This document shows, one piece after another, positions 1-11,639 of a stretch of DNA of 64,000 nucleotides. The number at the start of each line of letters is the position of its first letter. The first letter of the stretch is position 1. Source of the stretch: Viscum album (taxonomy: Eukaryota; Streptophyta; Magnoliopsida; Santalales; Viscaceae). Location of the stretch: contig OY728165.1 in assembly GCA_963277665.1 (NCBI GenBank), positions 1,154,594,050-1,154,658,049 on the forward strand, given 5' to 3'. The translations under genes were made by a program, and so were the position numbers. The notes beneath the pieces are model-generated. The model saw nothing but the letters and a program-made list of their open reading frames with translations. It was not told where the DNA came from and ran no database searches.

Positions 1-1349
1 TCATTCTGATGTGATGTCATTAGGCTGTCAAGGGGACTTTTTAACCCAATTTCGATTTCTTTGGGTTCAACATGTAGTCATTGAATATGTCATCCATTGA
101 ATATGTGTGAATGACCTTTTATTGTTTTACACTTAATATCCACTTATATTGGGTGTATTTATATTTGTCACACATATTTTGGAGATTGATTTATCCTTGA
201 TTTAAGGATACCTTCTTTATAAGGGATTTCATCACCTTTTTCATCCCTATTGAGACTTCATTGTTGTCATGCACCAATTCACTCTTATATGGAGTATATA
301 CTGTCCTTTGGGATATTATATCATGGATTCCTTTATTCCCATGATATTACAAAGTTTTGACTAAATGTTATTCCTCAATTATTGTATTCAAGTGTCTCTG
401 ATTTTGGTAAAACCCCTTTAACCAAAATATCGTTTTAAATGTTTTAATTATTCGTTCTTATTAATATCCATGTTTTCAAAGTGGTTTTAAGGATTTATTT
501 ATATGGATATTAATGGTTTAAAATTTTAAAAGCCTCAAGGTGGTATGGGACACTTTGATTCAAAAATCTCTTTATTAAATGTTTTAAATGGTTTTGAAAA
601 TGGTTTTTAATTGATTCATTATTTCAATATCTTAAACTGTTATATTGTGATTGAAATGTGGAAATGTTATGTTTCCTTTATTCTTGTTTTATGTGATACA
701 ATTATGTTATGGTTCTTGGGCATTATTATGAAGAACGGGTGGTTCCGTGATAAACTATGGGCGGGTGAGCCCGATATAGCTCTCCAATGCATTGGGTAAC
801 GCGAAGGAGTGAAACGTTAAGGTTTCTCCGAAGAGATTTTTAGGGAATATACTGTGATGGGTATTCCAAACGTAACCAAGAGGGTTACTCCCTACGTAAG
901 AATGTTATGAATGCCTCAAGTTACCTTTATGTCTTATGTTTTCTATGATGTATTCATGATTTGATATGCCTATGTTTTATGGGTAAAGTATGATTTCATT
1001 CTTATGTATTTCTAAATCATGTTTCCTTTCCATATTTTTATAACCCTTACTGAGCTTTCTATGCTCATCCCAAGTTTTTGAAATGTTTTTCACAGGTCAA
1101 GGGAAGGGTACATGATGTGATGATAGTGTCAAGGATGTGTCAAGAAAGAATCCGTGTTTTATTTTAAATAGGTTTCTGTTGATGGGAAGAATGAATATTG
1201 TATTTTATGTAACCACTTTGTTTAAATGTGGAATGTAATGCAAGTTTCATGATCTAATTCTCTAAAACTCTAAACTTGAAAAGATCCTCAATGTGTAATC
1301 TTGTAATAACTCAAGATTAAGTAAGGTTTAAGGCTGGGGCTTTATATTA
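1..1349 (+). repeat. LTR-A fragment (3' half of an LTR, sense on + strand)
   Basis: This stretch is the reverse complement of about 46312-47620, the left part of the complete LTR at 46312-51105. Landmarks match in the same order: the 'ttaggctgtc' block near 22 (reverse of the repeated 'gacagcctaa' block), the 'gaatatgtgtgaatgac' block near 98, the 12-bp palindrome CCAATGCATTGG at 784-795 (same palindrome at 46898-46909), and 'gatcctcaatg' near 1283. It ends with 'ggtttaaggctggggct' near 1325-1342, which mirrors the terminus of the complete LTRs. No primer-binding site follows the terminus, so this is a solo or truncated LTR, and its start lies outside the window. It contains no gene. Confidence 0.75.
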
Positions 1350-1590
1350 TTCCTTTTATACCATGTTATGAACATCATGTAATCAGTTAAGTTAATAATG
1401 TTCATTTTGTCGGTATTTGGTTCTTAAGTCAAAAATAGACTTCTTACACTTACATGTTGTTAATTTGGTCAAAGGTTCATTATATCCAGAATGGTATTCA
1501 TGATGTAGATATCATATATGTCATATATATCCAGTACATACATGCATTTATAATATTACATCACATTTAGAGGTAAGAAATGAAATGCAC

Positions 1591-1628
1591 CGTTCATGGA
1601 GACGGTAAGCCGTACGTACGCATGAACG
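1591..1628. repeat. Palindromic LTR-A module (hairpin-capable)
   Basis: The 7-bp arms cgttcat (1591-1597) and atgaacg (1622-1628) are perfectly complementary. They enclose a GC-richer loop that itself contains gtacgtac. The module recurs at 48717-48754 and 55818-55855 with partly decayed arms, and in diverged form near 8830 and 61985. Its function is unknown. Confidence 0.7.
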
Positions 1629-2341
1629 CTACTTCCATTTCTATTTCATATTTTCTGGAATGGAATCATAATGATATAAGAGTATATTATAATTCCAGTA
1701 TGATAACATATATAATATCATTAACTTTATCCTTTACACATCCCACATATGGTATTAACGAATCAAATCACTTTTAGGGGGCGGTAGTCCGCACTTCCTA
1801 AAATGAAGATATCGTGTTTACCCATAATGGAAACCATAATGGTATGCCCAAAATGAAAAAAACATAAGCTTAAGGAAAACATAAAAATATTATATATCAT
1901 ATATAAAAATAGTGACATCATAATGTCCACCTTTGAAGGTGTTAAATGAGTATTGAACATTCATCGTTTCGGGAGGCAGAATTTCGCCATCCACGGAAAC
2001 CGTATGTTCTTTAACTATTTGATGTAGTTGTGTGAGAGTGTAGCTCAAATAAATCTTATAACAACATCCTAGTATATTGAATATACTGTTGTTGTTGCAA
2101 AAGAAGTAAATAAAAAGAGTTTAGGGGGTGGAGAAGCAAAATAAAACAAAGGAACATGAGAGAATGAATTACCTTTAAAAGTGTAACTCCCTTTGATTTG
2201 AGCCTAAAGGCTACCTTTTAAAGGATTATGCCCAAAGGGAATCCTCTAGGATGAGGATAGGGATGTGGAGAGAGTAAATGGGCAGGGTTTGGACGATCCA
2301 AAGGCTTGAGGAGTGTGTGAAATGAGGTAGAGGTGGGGGCC

Positions 2342-2348
2342 TTTTATA
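2342..2348 (-). promoter_or_regulatory. Probable LTR-A TATA box (copy b)
   Basis: On the minus strand this reads TATAAAA followed by a C-rich pyrimidine tract. The same box sits at the same place in the other LTR-A copies: 49482-49488, 56582-56588, and diverged at 9779-9785 and 62921-62927. Its position inside an LTR and its conservation suggest the retroelement core promoter. This is inferred and not shown to be active. Confidence 0.5.
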
Positions 2349-3768
2349 AGTGGAGAGGAGGGGCACTTTTGGAAAGTAAAGAAATATTACTTTATTTGAA
2401 AATGTGTTTCGGTTTCAAAATGTCCCACATTGATATAATTCGTGGATAAGGTGATAAGGGTTCGAAATCCACTCATCCAATTGGTTTTGGACATGTGTAG
2501 TGCATATATTTTATATTATCTTTCCATTTTATTAAAATCATCAAATAATGATGTCATCGCTGCATCATTATTATGTCATATATAATTTAATTTATTTAAT
2601 GTCTAAAAATCATAAAAAAAATACTATGATGTAGGAAATCGTTTTAGATTTCCAATTAATATTTATAATCAAAAATCGGATCTTTATAACCCCATGTAAA
2701 AATTGTTTTTGTAAAACATTTCTTGTTTGTTTCATTTTTACTTTAACATTTAATAAAAAGTTATTTATGTAATTTCCAAACCAAAGTGTCTCCATGGGGT
2801 CCCCAAGTTGACCCATGGCTTTTATTGGTCGTCCATGACACAACCAATAAGGTTGGGACATGTGTCTAGGTCATTTCCTATCATTAAAGCATTATTTATA
2901 CCTTAAACTACCCTAATTACCACTAATCGCGATTAAGAACTTAATAAGTTACTATTCACCAACAAATTATTTTAATCTCATTGAACCACATTTTACTTCT
3001 TAATGAAAAACATGTATGTCGGATTTTCAAAATTCAATACACATTAGTGGTAAACTTTCATTTAACTGAAAAATCAGTTTGCTTGATTACCACTTAGTGG
3101 TTTCACTATTCATCAAAATTTGAAGTTTTTCAGAAAATTACCAAAAATTCACCCTAAGATATATTTGATATTCCGAATTCAAAAATGAAGTCTGTTTTAC
3201 AAAATTAAAATCATATAAGTCACATTAATTAATTTAATAATTAATTCCCACTGCCAGAGCAAATAGCGTGTTTTTACAAAACAATAAGTATCAAAAGATT
3301 GACACCAGTTTAAGTCTAATTTAAAAGTGAAATTGATTCCAATGACCACCATTGGATAAAATGTTAAAAATATATTCTAATTTCACTTCAAAACCAATTC
3401 AAAACATAATCTAATCAAATAAATAAATTAGATTAAAAAGCAGTTTTGATGTAAAATGCAGTATTTTTCACTATTCATTAAAAAATGAACAATGTCAGAA
3501 AAATACCAAAAATTCACACAAGGTAAATTTTGATGTCCCAATCATAAAGAATAAGTTTATTTTGACAAACATAGTTTATAAAATTGTCAAAATATATATT
3601 CAAAAATGGTTTGACATCAAAAGGCAGTAAAACAATCTTTTAAGAATATTAGTGTATTCCATGCATAAGATTGTATTTATTTTCATTTTAAGCCTCTATA
3701 ACACTATCTTAATCATTAATAGACATAGATAAAAATATCTATTATTCATCACTTACATGGGATGTTAC

Positions 3769-4189
3769 AATTTATGTATAACTAATCTCATAATCATAAA
3801 CATTGTTTCATTAGGAGTATCATTATTTAAAAATCTTTCAAATTAATTTTTAATGAAAATTTTAAATATACTAAGAATATATCCCATTAGTTTCAATATA
3901 GGTGATAAGTAAGGAAAATTTTTATTGAAGAATTTTAAAAGTAGGTCAGGCCCTATATTCATTTTTTCTGAGTTATTATCCCTAGGTACATCTGTTCTTG
4001 AACCACATTCACTGGTAGTATCTGGATAAGAATGTATTTATAGAGACAACCACAAAATATATTTTTCACCAAAAAATTATAATTTTATTCTACAATTAAC
4101 ATCAATGTCTATAGTTGTGTGATGTTACCAAATCTTTATTTCAAAAATATAGTTGCCAAGATTTCTATTAGACTTATTTAGTGATGACT
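3769..4189. other. Unassigned AT-rich DNA between LTR-A copies
   Basis: I see no coding potential, no terminus and no recognisable repeat in this interval. It separates the LTR-A terminus at 3768 from the presumed left end of the next LTR-A copy at 4190. Confidence 0.5.
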
Positions 4190-6149
4190 TATAATGAACC
4201 TAGCATCAACAACCCAATACTGGTGTATACTTCATTACATTGGAACTTGAAACATGAAATAAAATCCCAAAGGAATAAATAGTTTTGTAGTCATGGTAAA
4301 ATAGATAAATATATGAAATTCAAAATTAATTTCATACCATAAAATAAAATTATAATTTTTTTATAATTCCCTTATTTCCCTTTGTTTATCACTCCAAATC
4401 AATCAAAATACATTTCTTGGTATACTAGTGAAAATAAAAAATATGAATGTAGTGATATTATATTCTCAGTAAGGGAAATATAACAATATAAAAAATTAAA
4501 TATGAATAATACCAAAGAATACAGAATGTTAAATTAATGAAACTCATTTCATTAAATAAATAAACTGATCCTAAATTGGACCAATTAAATGATCATCAAA
4601 TAAAAACATATATATTATCACATGACCTTGAAAAATATCCAGGGATGTTCTAACTAATAAAATTATCTAATGGAAATCAATTTCTGATCACATAATTATG
4701 TTATAGATAATGTCTAACATCTAATAATATAATGATCATTCACAAGATAGAAAAGATATATGGGTAGAAACCCATTTATGTTGATAAAATGATTTGTCTC
4801 ATAAGACCTATTGTTACATCACAAGGCTCTCTATAACGAGGCACCACACATCAATTTCAAAATCCAATGAATTCCTCATATAAATTGGGTGAATCAAAAG
4901 AAACCTATATATTCATAATTAAAAACTAACATATGAAATGTTCTTACTTGACCAAGTTAAATAAATATAATCATAATGTGTCTATAATAATATGATGAAT
5001 TTAAATTAAACTGTATATCCTTAATTTATAATAACATAAACCATAAAAATTAAAAATGTATATAATATCAACAAAAAATAAACCTTGTTGATTTCATGTA
5101 CAAAAAAATTCTTGATGTTATTGATGAATAGAAATACCATAAAAATGTAAAAAATTTTTTTGATTATAAACATTTCACTTGGAAAATAATTTATTTATAA
5201 ATGTACACACAATAATTGAGAAATAATTTTATTTGATAATAAAATTTGAAAATATGTACAATTTTATTTTTTTAACATTTATTATTTATGATATACGAAA
5301 ATTCTATTTTTTTGTTTTTGTTAAAATAAATATTCCATAAATATTTTGGTTAAATCCAAAAATGATTTGTTACAAAAAAACCTGAATATTATTTTAATTT
5401 TTTCTAAATTTCGGAATGTATAAATGTGAATTTATTAAATCATTCAGAAAAGTATTCAACCATTTTTCAAAACATAGTTTTAAAACATCAAATTGTAATA
5501 AGAATAATTTTTCACTAAAGAGAGATACGGTGTTGGATTTTCGTAAATGAATTTTCTCAATAATATTATGTTCCCAAATGATGATAATGCAAATATTACT
5601 CTAAAAGTACAATAATAACATTAGGATAATGAAAAAAAAGTTCTTTAAAATATAAATAAAAATAATTCATCCTTGGTATTCTTAAACAATAAAATCATTA
5701 ATATTGATTTCATTGTGAAATAATCCTTTCACGGTTTGGTAACATCTAATTTATATGACCCATAAAAGAAATAACAAAAAATTGAAACAGTAATCACTTA
5801 GATGAAAAATGTATTCCTAATATGAAATATAAATGGGGAAGTATATACACCTGTTAAATTAATAAGTGGTGAATATGATGTCTGTCTCAAAGAAGTAAAA
5901 GGTATATGATAAACTCTTTCCACTTGTTGGAATTTTTTTTTGAACCTCATGTATAATAAATATAGTTTTTTGTAAATTTATTATATAACCATAATCATAT
6001 ATCTCATAAAATATATAACATAAATATATTCTTTTATCACCTATATTTTATAAATTCATTTTTAAACTCATGATTTCCAGTGATAATTCACTATAAAAAC
6101 TATAATAATTTTTTTTAATACAGAACAAAATTTTCAACGTTTTCAAAAA

Positions 6150-6560
6150 TAAATATTTTTTTTTGCAATATTTAGTAAAAACCCACTAATTTATAAAATT
6201 TTGTTGAAAAATGTTGCTAGTTAGGTGAGTTCATGAAATAATTTCCAATTTGGAGAATTTTATAAAAAAATCACTAATTACAAATGTTTTAGAAAAATAT
6301 CATTATTTTGATGTCATTTCTTGAAAAGCATTGCTAATATAGGGATCTTTAATAATAAACAACTCGAAGTTTGCAACATTTTTTTTGAAAAATGTTGAAA
6401 ATTTAATGATGTTTCTTTAGACAATCATAAATTTATAGACCATTCTAAAATTGTCATTAATTTTATCAAGACGTCCTAAAAAATGTGAGTAACGTAAGCA
6501 TTTTTCAAAAAAATGTTTCTAAATTAGTGATGTTTTTTGAAAAAAAAATCAATTAGGAAA
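6150..6560. repeat. Left subterminal repeat array of the CACTA element
   Basis: Several degenerate units of about 60-90 bp pair 'gttgaaaaatgttgc' or 'tttttgaaaaatgttg' with 'aatttaatgatgttt'-like sequence. They can be read as short inverted pairs. Similar units recur near the other end at 8390-8640, as expected of CACTA transposase-binding subterminal repeats. Confidence 0.45.
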
Positions 6561-6569
6561 TGTTTTAGT

Positions 6570-7960
6570 AAATGTTGATATATATATATAGCTTACTTCA
6601 CATCATATATGTAAATATATATTTGGATATATATATATATATATAATAATTTATATAAACACTTAGACATATATATAATCATATATATGAAAACAAATAC
6701 ATATATAAAATCATATATATAAATATATAAACACACATTCACACACACACAAACACACCTATATATATATGCACATATATTTCTAATTTAATCATGTTTT
6801 TAAGAAAAAATTTGTATTTTAAAAGAATTGTCACCAAATTTTAAAATGTGGCTAATTATTTATGTAAATAAATATCCACAAATGAATATATATATATATA
6901 TATACTCAAAAACACACGTCTATATAAACATATATATATATACAAACATATATATATAAACAGATATATATAATATAAACTCACAAGCACATTTATATTC
7001 ATATATATATAAATGTAAAATATAATAAAAACTATATATATAAAATATAATCATATATATAAATTATATATAATATTAATATATTTTTATATTTATATAT
7101 ATATAAACATGCAAGTATATATATATATATATACAACATAAAATATAATCATTCATGTAACATATAAACCTATAAATAAATATAATAAACACACACTTAC
7201 AAAAATATAGAAATAAAATAGAAAATATAAACATATATTTATATTAATATTATTATAAAAAATTACTTATATAATTTATTAAATTTATAAATACCGACGC
7301 ATATATGAAAACATATATGACCACATGCAAAAATACCTCGATATATATATATACATATTTATATATTTTTCAAAAACACAAACACATTGGTATGAAAATA
7401 TATATATAAACACACACACACACACACACCGTGATATATATATATATTAAACACACACACACACACACACACATATATTAATGTTTTCACATTGTTATGA
7501 AAATGTTACTATATTAGGGAAATTTTTAGCATTGTTTAAAAATATGGATAGTTTCATATATATAATTATATATATAAACGCATATTTATTTTTATATACA
7601 CGCACACACACATATAAATATATTTATATATATATTTATATTAATATGAAAATTTAATGAATATAAAAATAAATACATATACTTCATAAAAACATACAAA
7701 CACACACATATATATATTATAAACATTCCAAAAACATAAAATATAAACACAGACACACATATATATAATATAATATATAAATATATATATATAAGATATA
7801 TGAACATATATATATAATCACAAAATACAAATCATAAAATAATTTATATTTATAATCTTATATATTTATATTAATATATATATATATATATGTCTAATAA
7901 TTTTTATTAAAACTATTGTAAGTATATATTTATATATTAGAAAATATAATTATTAAATAA
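6570..7960. repeat. TA/CA microsatellite-rich core
   Basis: A long run of interrupted (TA)n with embedded (CA)n. The cleanest CA runs lie at 7410-7430 and about 7450-7473. Apparent short reading frames on the minus strand here are low-complexity artefacts. No gene is seen. Confidence 0.85.
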
Positions 7961-7966
7961 ATAATT

Positions 7967-8272
7967 GAACTTGTGAGTTGGTAACCCCTATCGGTTTGAT
8001 GATGGAGGATGAAAGTTCAATTTCAAGAGAGTCTTATTTTCAGATGGATGATTTAATTCTTTTAGTGTACAAATTAGGAATTTTGTCTTGTAGCCTTTAG
8101 AGTGTGATGGTTTCAAGAGCACATAGTGCACATATCAGGCTATAGGCTGAGCATCATTTGGTATACTAGAGAGGTCATGTGCAGTGTGGAGGTTTGGATT
8201 ATAAATGAGTGTTGGGAAGAAACTATAGTCTTGTGGTGTCGTGTGGATAGTGGGTTGAGAGGTGGGGTGTTA
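7967..8272 (+). mobile_element. Possible SINE (tRNA-like head) inside the CACTA element
   Basis: This is a distinctly more complex and GC-richer block of about 300 bp, bounded by microsatellite and AT-rich DNA. Its start resembles a tRNA with decayed RNA polymerase III boxes: an A-box-like 'ttgtgagttgg' at 7971-7981 and a B-box-like 'agttcaatttc' at 8014-8024, 43 bases apart, which is normal tRNA geometry. The B box deviates from GGTTCGANTCC in ways C-to-T decay would produce. The downstream body shows no ORF. It could instead be captured unique sequence carried by the CACTA element. Confidence 0.33.
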
Positions 8273-8389
8273 TTTTAAAAAATATATAAATTCAAAACAA
8301 AATTAGGTAATTTATATTATATTTCATTATTGAAAAAATTTATAAATATATAAATTTTAAAAAATGTACAAATTTTTTTTTGAAATTTT

Positions 8390-8640
8390 TCTAGATGAAT
8401 TTCGATTTACCGATGTTTCTAAAAAATGTTAGTAGATGAGTTTTCCTTAATGAGCGATGATTGCAATGATTCCAAACTCAGTGACATTTATTTACCGATG
8501 TTTCTGAAAAAATCATAAATTCGGTGTATGTAAATAGAGACGTTTATAATAATTACTAAATTAGGGACATATCATTTACTATTGTTTTTAAGAAACATCA
8601 GAAATTTAATTAGTGATGTTTTAAAATGATAAAAATATGA
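8390..8640. repeat. Right subterminal repeat array of the CACTA element
   Basis: 'tttaccgatgtttctaaaaa' (about 8408) and 'tttaccgatgtttctgaaaa' (about 8490) are near-identical copies. Each is followed by a partly complementary 'atgttagtagatga' or 'aaattcggtg' segment. Further decayed copies follow to about 8620. They match the style of the left array at 6150-6560. Confidence 0.5.
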
Positions 8641-10703
8641 ATCAAATGCCGGTAATTGTGTTTTAATCGGGATTTATATGTTTTTCTTATGTGTTTTAGT
8701 TTAGTAAATTTGGTCCTTTTAATATAACTATGATTAAAAAATATCAAAATTTTTAAAAATGATATAAATATAATATGTTTTCATTATATATTTATTTAGA
8801 TTAATTTATTTATTTTAAAGATGGAAAATTGATTAACCCATTATAGAGATGGTAAGTAGTATGTACGCTTGAATGGTGTGGTCATATTCATTGATTGATA
8901 GAACAAAATGGAAAAAATATTATTTAACATCAATAAAATAATAAATTATTTATATATACCATTTATATTAAGAAAATCAACCCTTATTAGAATACATATT
9001 TTAATAAAATGAAAAACATTTCACATTGCTGTGTCAATTTAGTAGTCCATATGTATGCATGAGCGACGTTATTATTTTACATCTAATATGAAGGTAAAAA
9101 AACATAATAGTTCTTCTATATTTCTTGAAGTATTTTACTGACATATATATGAAATATATACATTAAATTTATCCTTACCATCTTCCATGTAATTTGTAAG
9201 AGTGAAATGAATAACATCAGTTCGTGAGGTAGTTGTTCGTCGTACACATGAGCATGATTTTCACATCTATCAGTTAGTGTAAAAAATATGGTATCTGATA
9301 AAATAAATACAATACAATACATATTTCATAAATATTATATCAATATGTAAAATTCATCATTATAACCATCCTTTAATGGTGGTGTTGGAAAATGAACTAC
9401 ATCTGTTCATCATGTGGTAGTTTTCTATACAAATGATTAAAAAATTTATATTCCATGGGATGGATGTGGGGATGGATATACATTTATCCAATAGACATAA
9501 AAAATACCATAGTAAATGATATTATTGAGTATTTATTTTTACATTTATGTAAAATTTTGAAAGTTGTCAGATGATGATGTAAATGGAAAATGAGTCGTTA
9601 AAAAACTACCTATTCTTTGAGATACCACTTTATGCATAACCAAACTCATTAAAACATTTACTTTAAAATCTATATACGGCCTCATGGATTTGGGGAGGGA
9701 TTTAAGGAATATATTTGTCTATTGATTTTGTAAATCTAATGTTTTTTATGTTTTATGAGTGGAGGAGAGGGGGAGACTTTTTATAAGTGGGGGGGGGGAG
9801 AGTACAGTTAGTATTTTTAAAAGAATCAATTACAAAAAATTTTTTATCAAAGAATAATCATTCATATCAGTCAATTCCATAATAATAATGTTTATAAAGT
9901 ACAAATATATAATGAAATTTCTTTTGACATGTTTTTACATCAGTTTAACCCTAATATATTTAGTTTAACCATAATTAAACCCATTTCTTCATTAACCATG
10001 TAAATTAATTTTTTTTTATTTTAAAATTCATAATAAAAAACCGTATGCTGAACATATTATATAATATAAATTATTTTGAATCAAAATATTTAATAAATTT
10101 TTTAAAATTAAATTCATAGATGTGGTAGATTAAAATTTAAAATTACACTCACCAATACGATGAAAAACCTGGTTTCCCAAATGAAATTTTGAAATCACAG
10201 ATAATGTTTTAATATAAATATTCTATATAAATTTTATTAAACTGACCTAAATAAGTTTTATTATAACATATTTGATCAAATTATACTTTAGAACAATTTT
10301 GAAATATCATTTAATATTTTTAATATATAAATCATAAAAAACAATTTTCAATATAAAAAATATTTTTGAATATTCTTAACAAAAATTAAACACTACATAA
10401 TATCCTATAAAATGAACCAGAATTTAATTTTTGTAAGTAAAATTAAATAAAATTAATTTTAGTTAATTTTATTTTATAAAAGTGTTGAAAAATAATTTTA
10501 AATTATGGAAACATTACATGAATCATCCATTATTATGAAATATTTTTATAGAAAACAATAATTTCTCATTGAAATGGTTCTTAATTAATTTATAATGAAT
10601 ATCTAACAATTGAATTTATTATATAAATGTGAAAACCATATAATATTTAGGATTATTAATTATTATTCAAACATTCCCCCTTAATTTTTATTTTATAATG
10701 TTA

Positions 10704-11330
10704 CTGTTTGTATAATAATATTTCATAAGATTATTGTGTTTCATACATGAATAGTGTTTTATCTATTACACGATATCAATGAGATTGAGTTTATATAAAA
10801 TAAAATATATTATAATGTATTCATGTATTTTATTTTCTTGTAATCATGGTGTTTCATGTCATATATACTAACAAATAAGATGTTAGACTTTTAAAATATT
10901 TGTTTGTTATATACATTAGGTATTAATATGACTTATACCAGATGCATGAAAAAGTGTCCTATGATAGAACACCTATATGGATTGTTTTTATGGATCATAT
11001 TTGGTTAATTATGTGTTTTTTATAAACAATTATGAATGAAATATACAATTGGAATTTATTTTTAATAAAAATTAATAGTATAAATTAGATTAAAAATAAT
11101 AAATTTTTTGGTTAATGGATACATGTCATTAATTTGATATCCCATCAATTTTCAGAATTTCTCATTATATTCTTAATAGAATGAAAATTGTCATCCCAAT
11201 GTTTATTTGGTATATAATAAAATATTAATACAAAAATAAAATATTGGATTACATGATTAATATCCATTAACAGACATTAATAATGTTATATTTATAAGTT
11301 TTATTAGATTCATTAATATCATGTAAGATT
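10704..11330. other. Unassigned; position of the missing gag of the gypsy element
   Basis: AT-rich with no recognisable protein block. It lies immediately upstream, in the + sense, of the gypsy protease remnant, where gag should be. I could not recognise a zinc knuckle, a primer-binding site or a 5' LTR terminus here. Confidence 0.4.
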
Positions 11331-11399
11331 CATAGAACAATTCAAAAGTCGCTACAAAACAAATGACGATGAGTCATTGGTGAAAATTGTAAATAGGGA

Positions 11400-11515
11400 A
11401 ATTATATCATCCCAAGAATAAAAATTGTACCGTGATAGTATTTTTGGGATGAATTTCCTTATAAACCATGTTATACTAAATTTCGTGAAATTCGATACAA
11501 TTCCCTAGAATGAAT
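11400..11515 (+). pseudogene. Gypsy aspartic protease remnant (C-terminal part)
   Basis: The readable fragment GMNFLINHVILNFVKFD near 11452-11503 corresponds to the family block I-L-G-M-D-W-L, then a histidine, then 'aVIdCr.k.V.F', which follows the protease domain in gypsy Pol. The catalytic D-S/T-G triad upstream is not recognisable, so only the tail is supported. It lies directly before the RT remnant, as expected. Confidence 0.45.
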
Positions 11516-11639
11516 TGCCTTGCCGTATATAGAACGTGAATAATTAATTGGGAGAAAGAAAATAGCCTACCTATTTGGAATTACACTATAATTATATACA
11601 ATAATAAAGAGTAAGAAGAACTGCTATAAAAATCATCAT

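Larger units (their letters stand above)
1395..3768 (-). repeat. LTR-A fragment (5' half of an LTR, sense on - strand)
   Basis: This stretch is collinear with 48480-51105 and 55600-58205 and has the same orientation. It carries the palindromic module 'cgttcat...atgaacg' (1591-1628), the 'gggcggtagtccgcac' module near 1779, the 'ttcgccatccac' module near 1983, the reverse-strand TATA box at 2342-2348 and the 'ccatggggtcccca' block near 2793. It ends in 'gatgttaca' (3760-3768), the LTR-A 5' terminus on the minus strand. Relative to the complete copies it lacks roughly 170-200 bp just before the terminus, so it is either a deletion or a subfamily. No polypurine tract lies next to the terminus, which again suggests a solo or rearranged LTR. 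Confidence 0.75.
6089..8693. mobile_element. CACTA (En/Spm-type) non-autonomous DNA transposon
   Basis: The left terminus reads CACTATAAAAACTATAA (6089 on). The right terminus, read inward on the minus strand, starts CACATAAGAAAAACATA (ending at 8693). Both resemble the plant CACTA consensus that opens CACTACAAGAAAA. The flanking triplets att (6086-6088) and ttt (8694-8696) are a near match to the 3-bp target duplication of this superfamily. Inside each end lie degenerate repeats built around 'ttaccgatgtttctgaaaaa' and its inverse, which look like C-to-T-decayed subterminal repeats. No transposase remnant is visible; the 2.6-kb core is microsatellite plus a possible SINE. It sits inside an old LTR-A copy, so it inserted after that LTR. 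Confidence 0.55.
4190..10703 (-). repeat. Old LTR-A copy interrupted by a CACTA transposon
   Basis: This is a strongly diverged copy in the same orientation as 46312-51105. The left end 'tataatgaacctagc' (4190) resembles the complete copy's 'tataatgcccctacc' at 53412. 'ctcagtaaggga' near 4466 matches about 46601. 'ggtttggtaacatc' plus 'acccataaaagaaat' (about 5736-5771) match the block near 47800-47835. After the transposon at 6089-8693, diverged palindromic modules appear (about 8830, 9045, 9225 and 9400), followed by a TATA-like box at 9779-9785 with a G-rich neighbourhood. The right end is tentatively 'aatgttac' near 10703. Subtracting the transposon leaves about 3.9 kb, shorter than the 4.8-kb complete LTRs, so small deletions are likely. 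It is probably a solo LTR, since no primer site or polypurine tract is visible beside it. Confidence 0.5.

Noticed and set aside
1580..1777. 65-codon + strand open frame at the palindromic module
   Set aside because: It is antisense to the LTR-A element, and the homologous segments at 48711 and 55808 do not keep the frame open.
7592..7807. 71-codon minus-strand open frame rich in I, Y, F and V
   Set aside because: It is a direct translation of TA/CA microsatellite and has no coding character.
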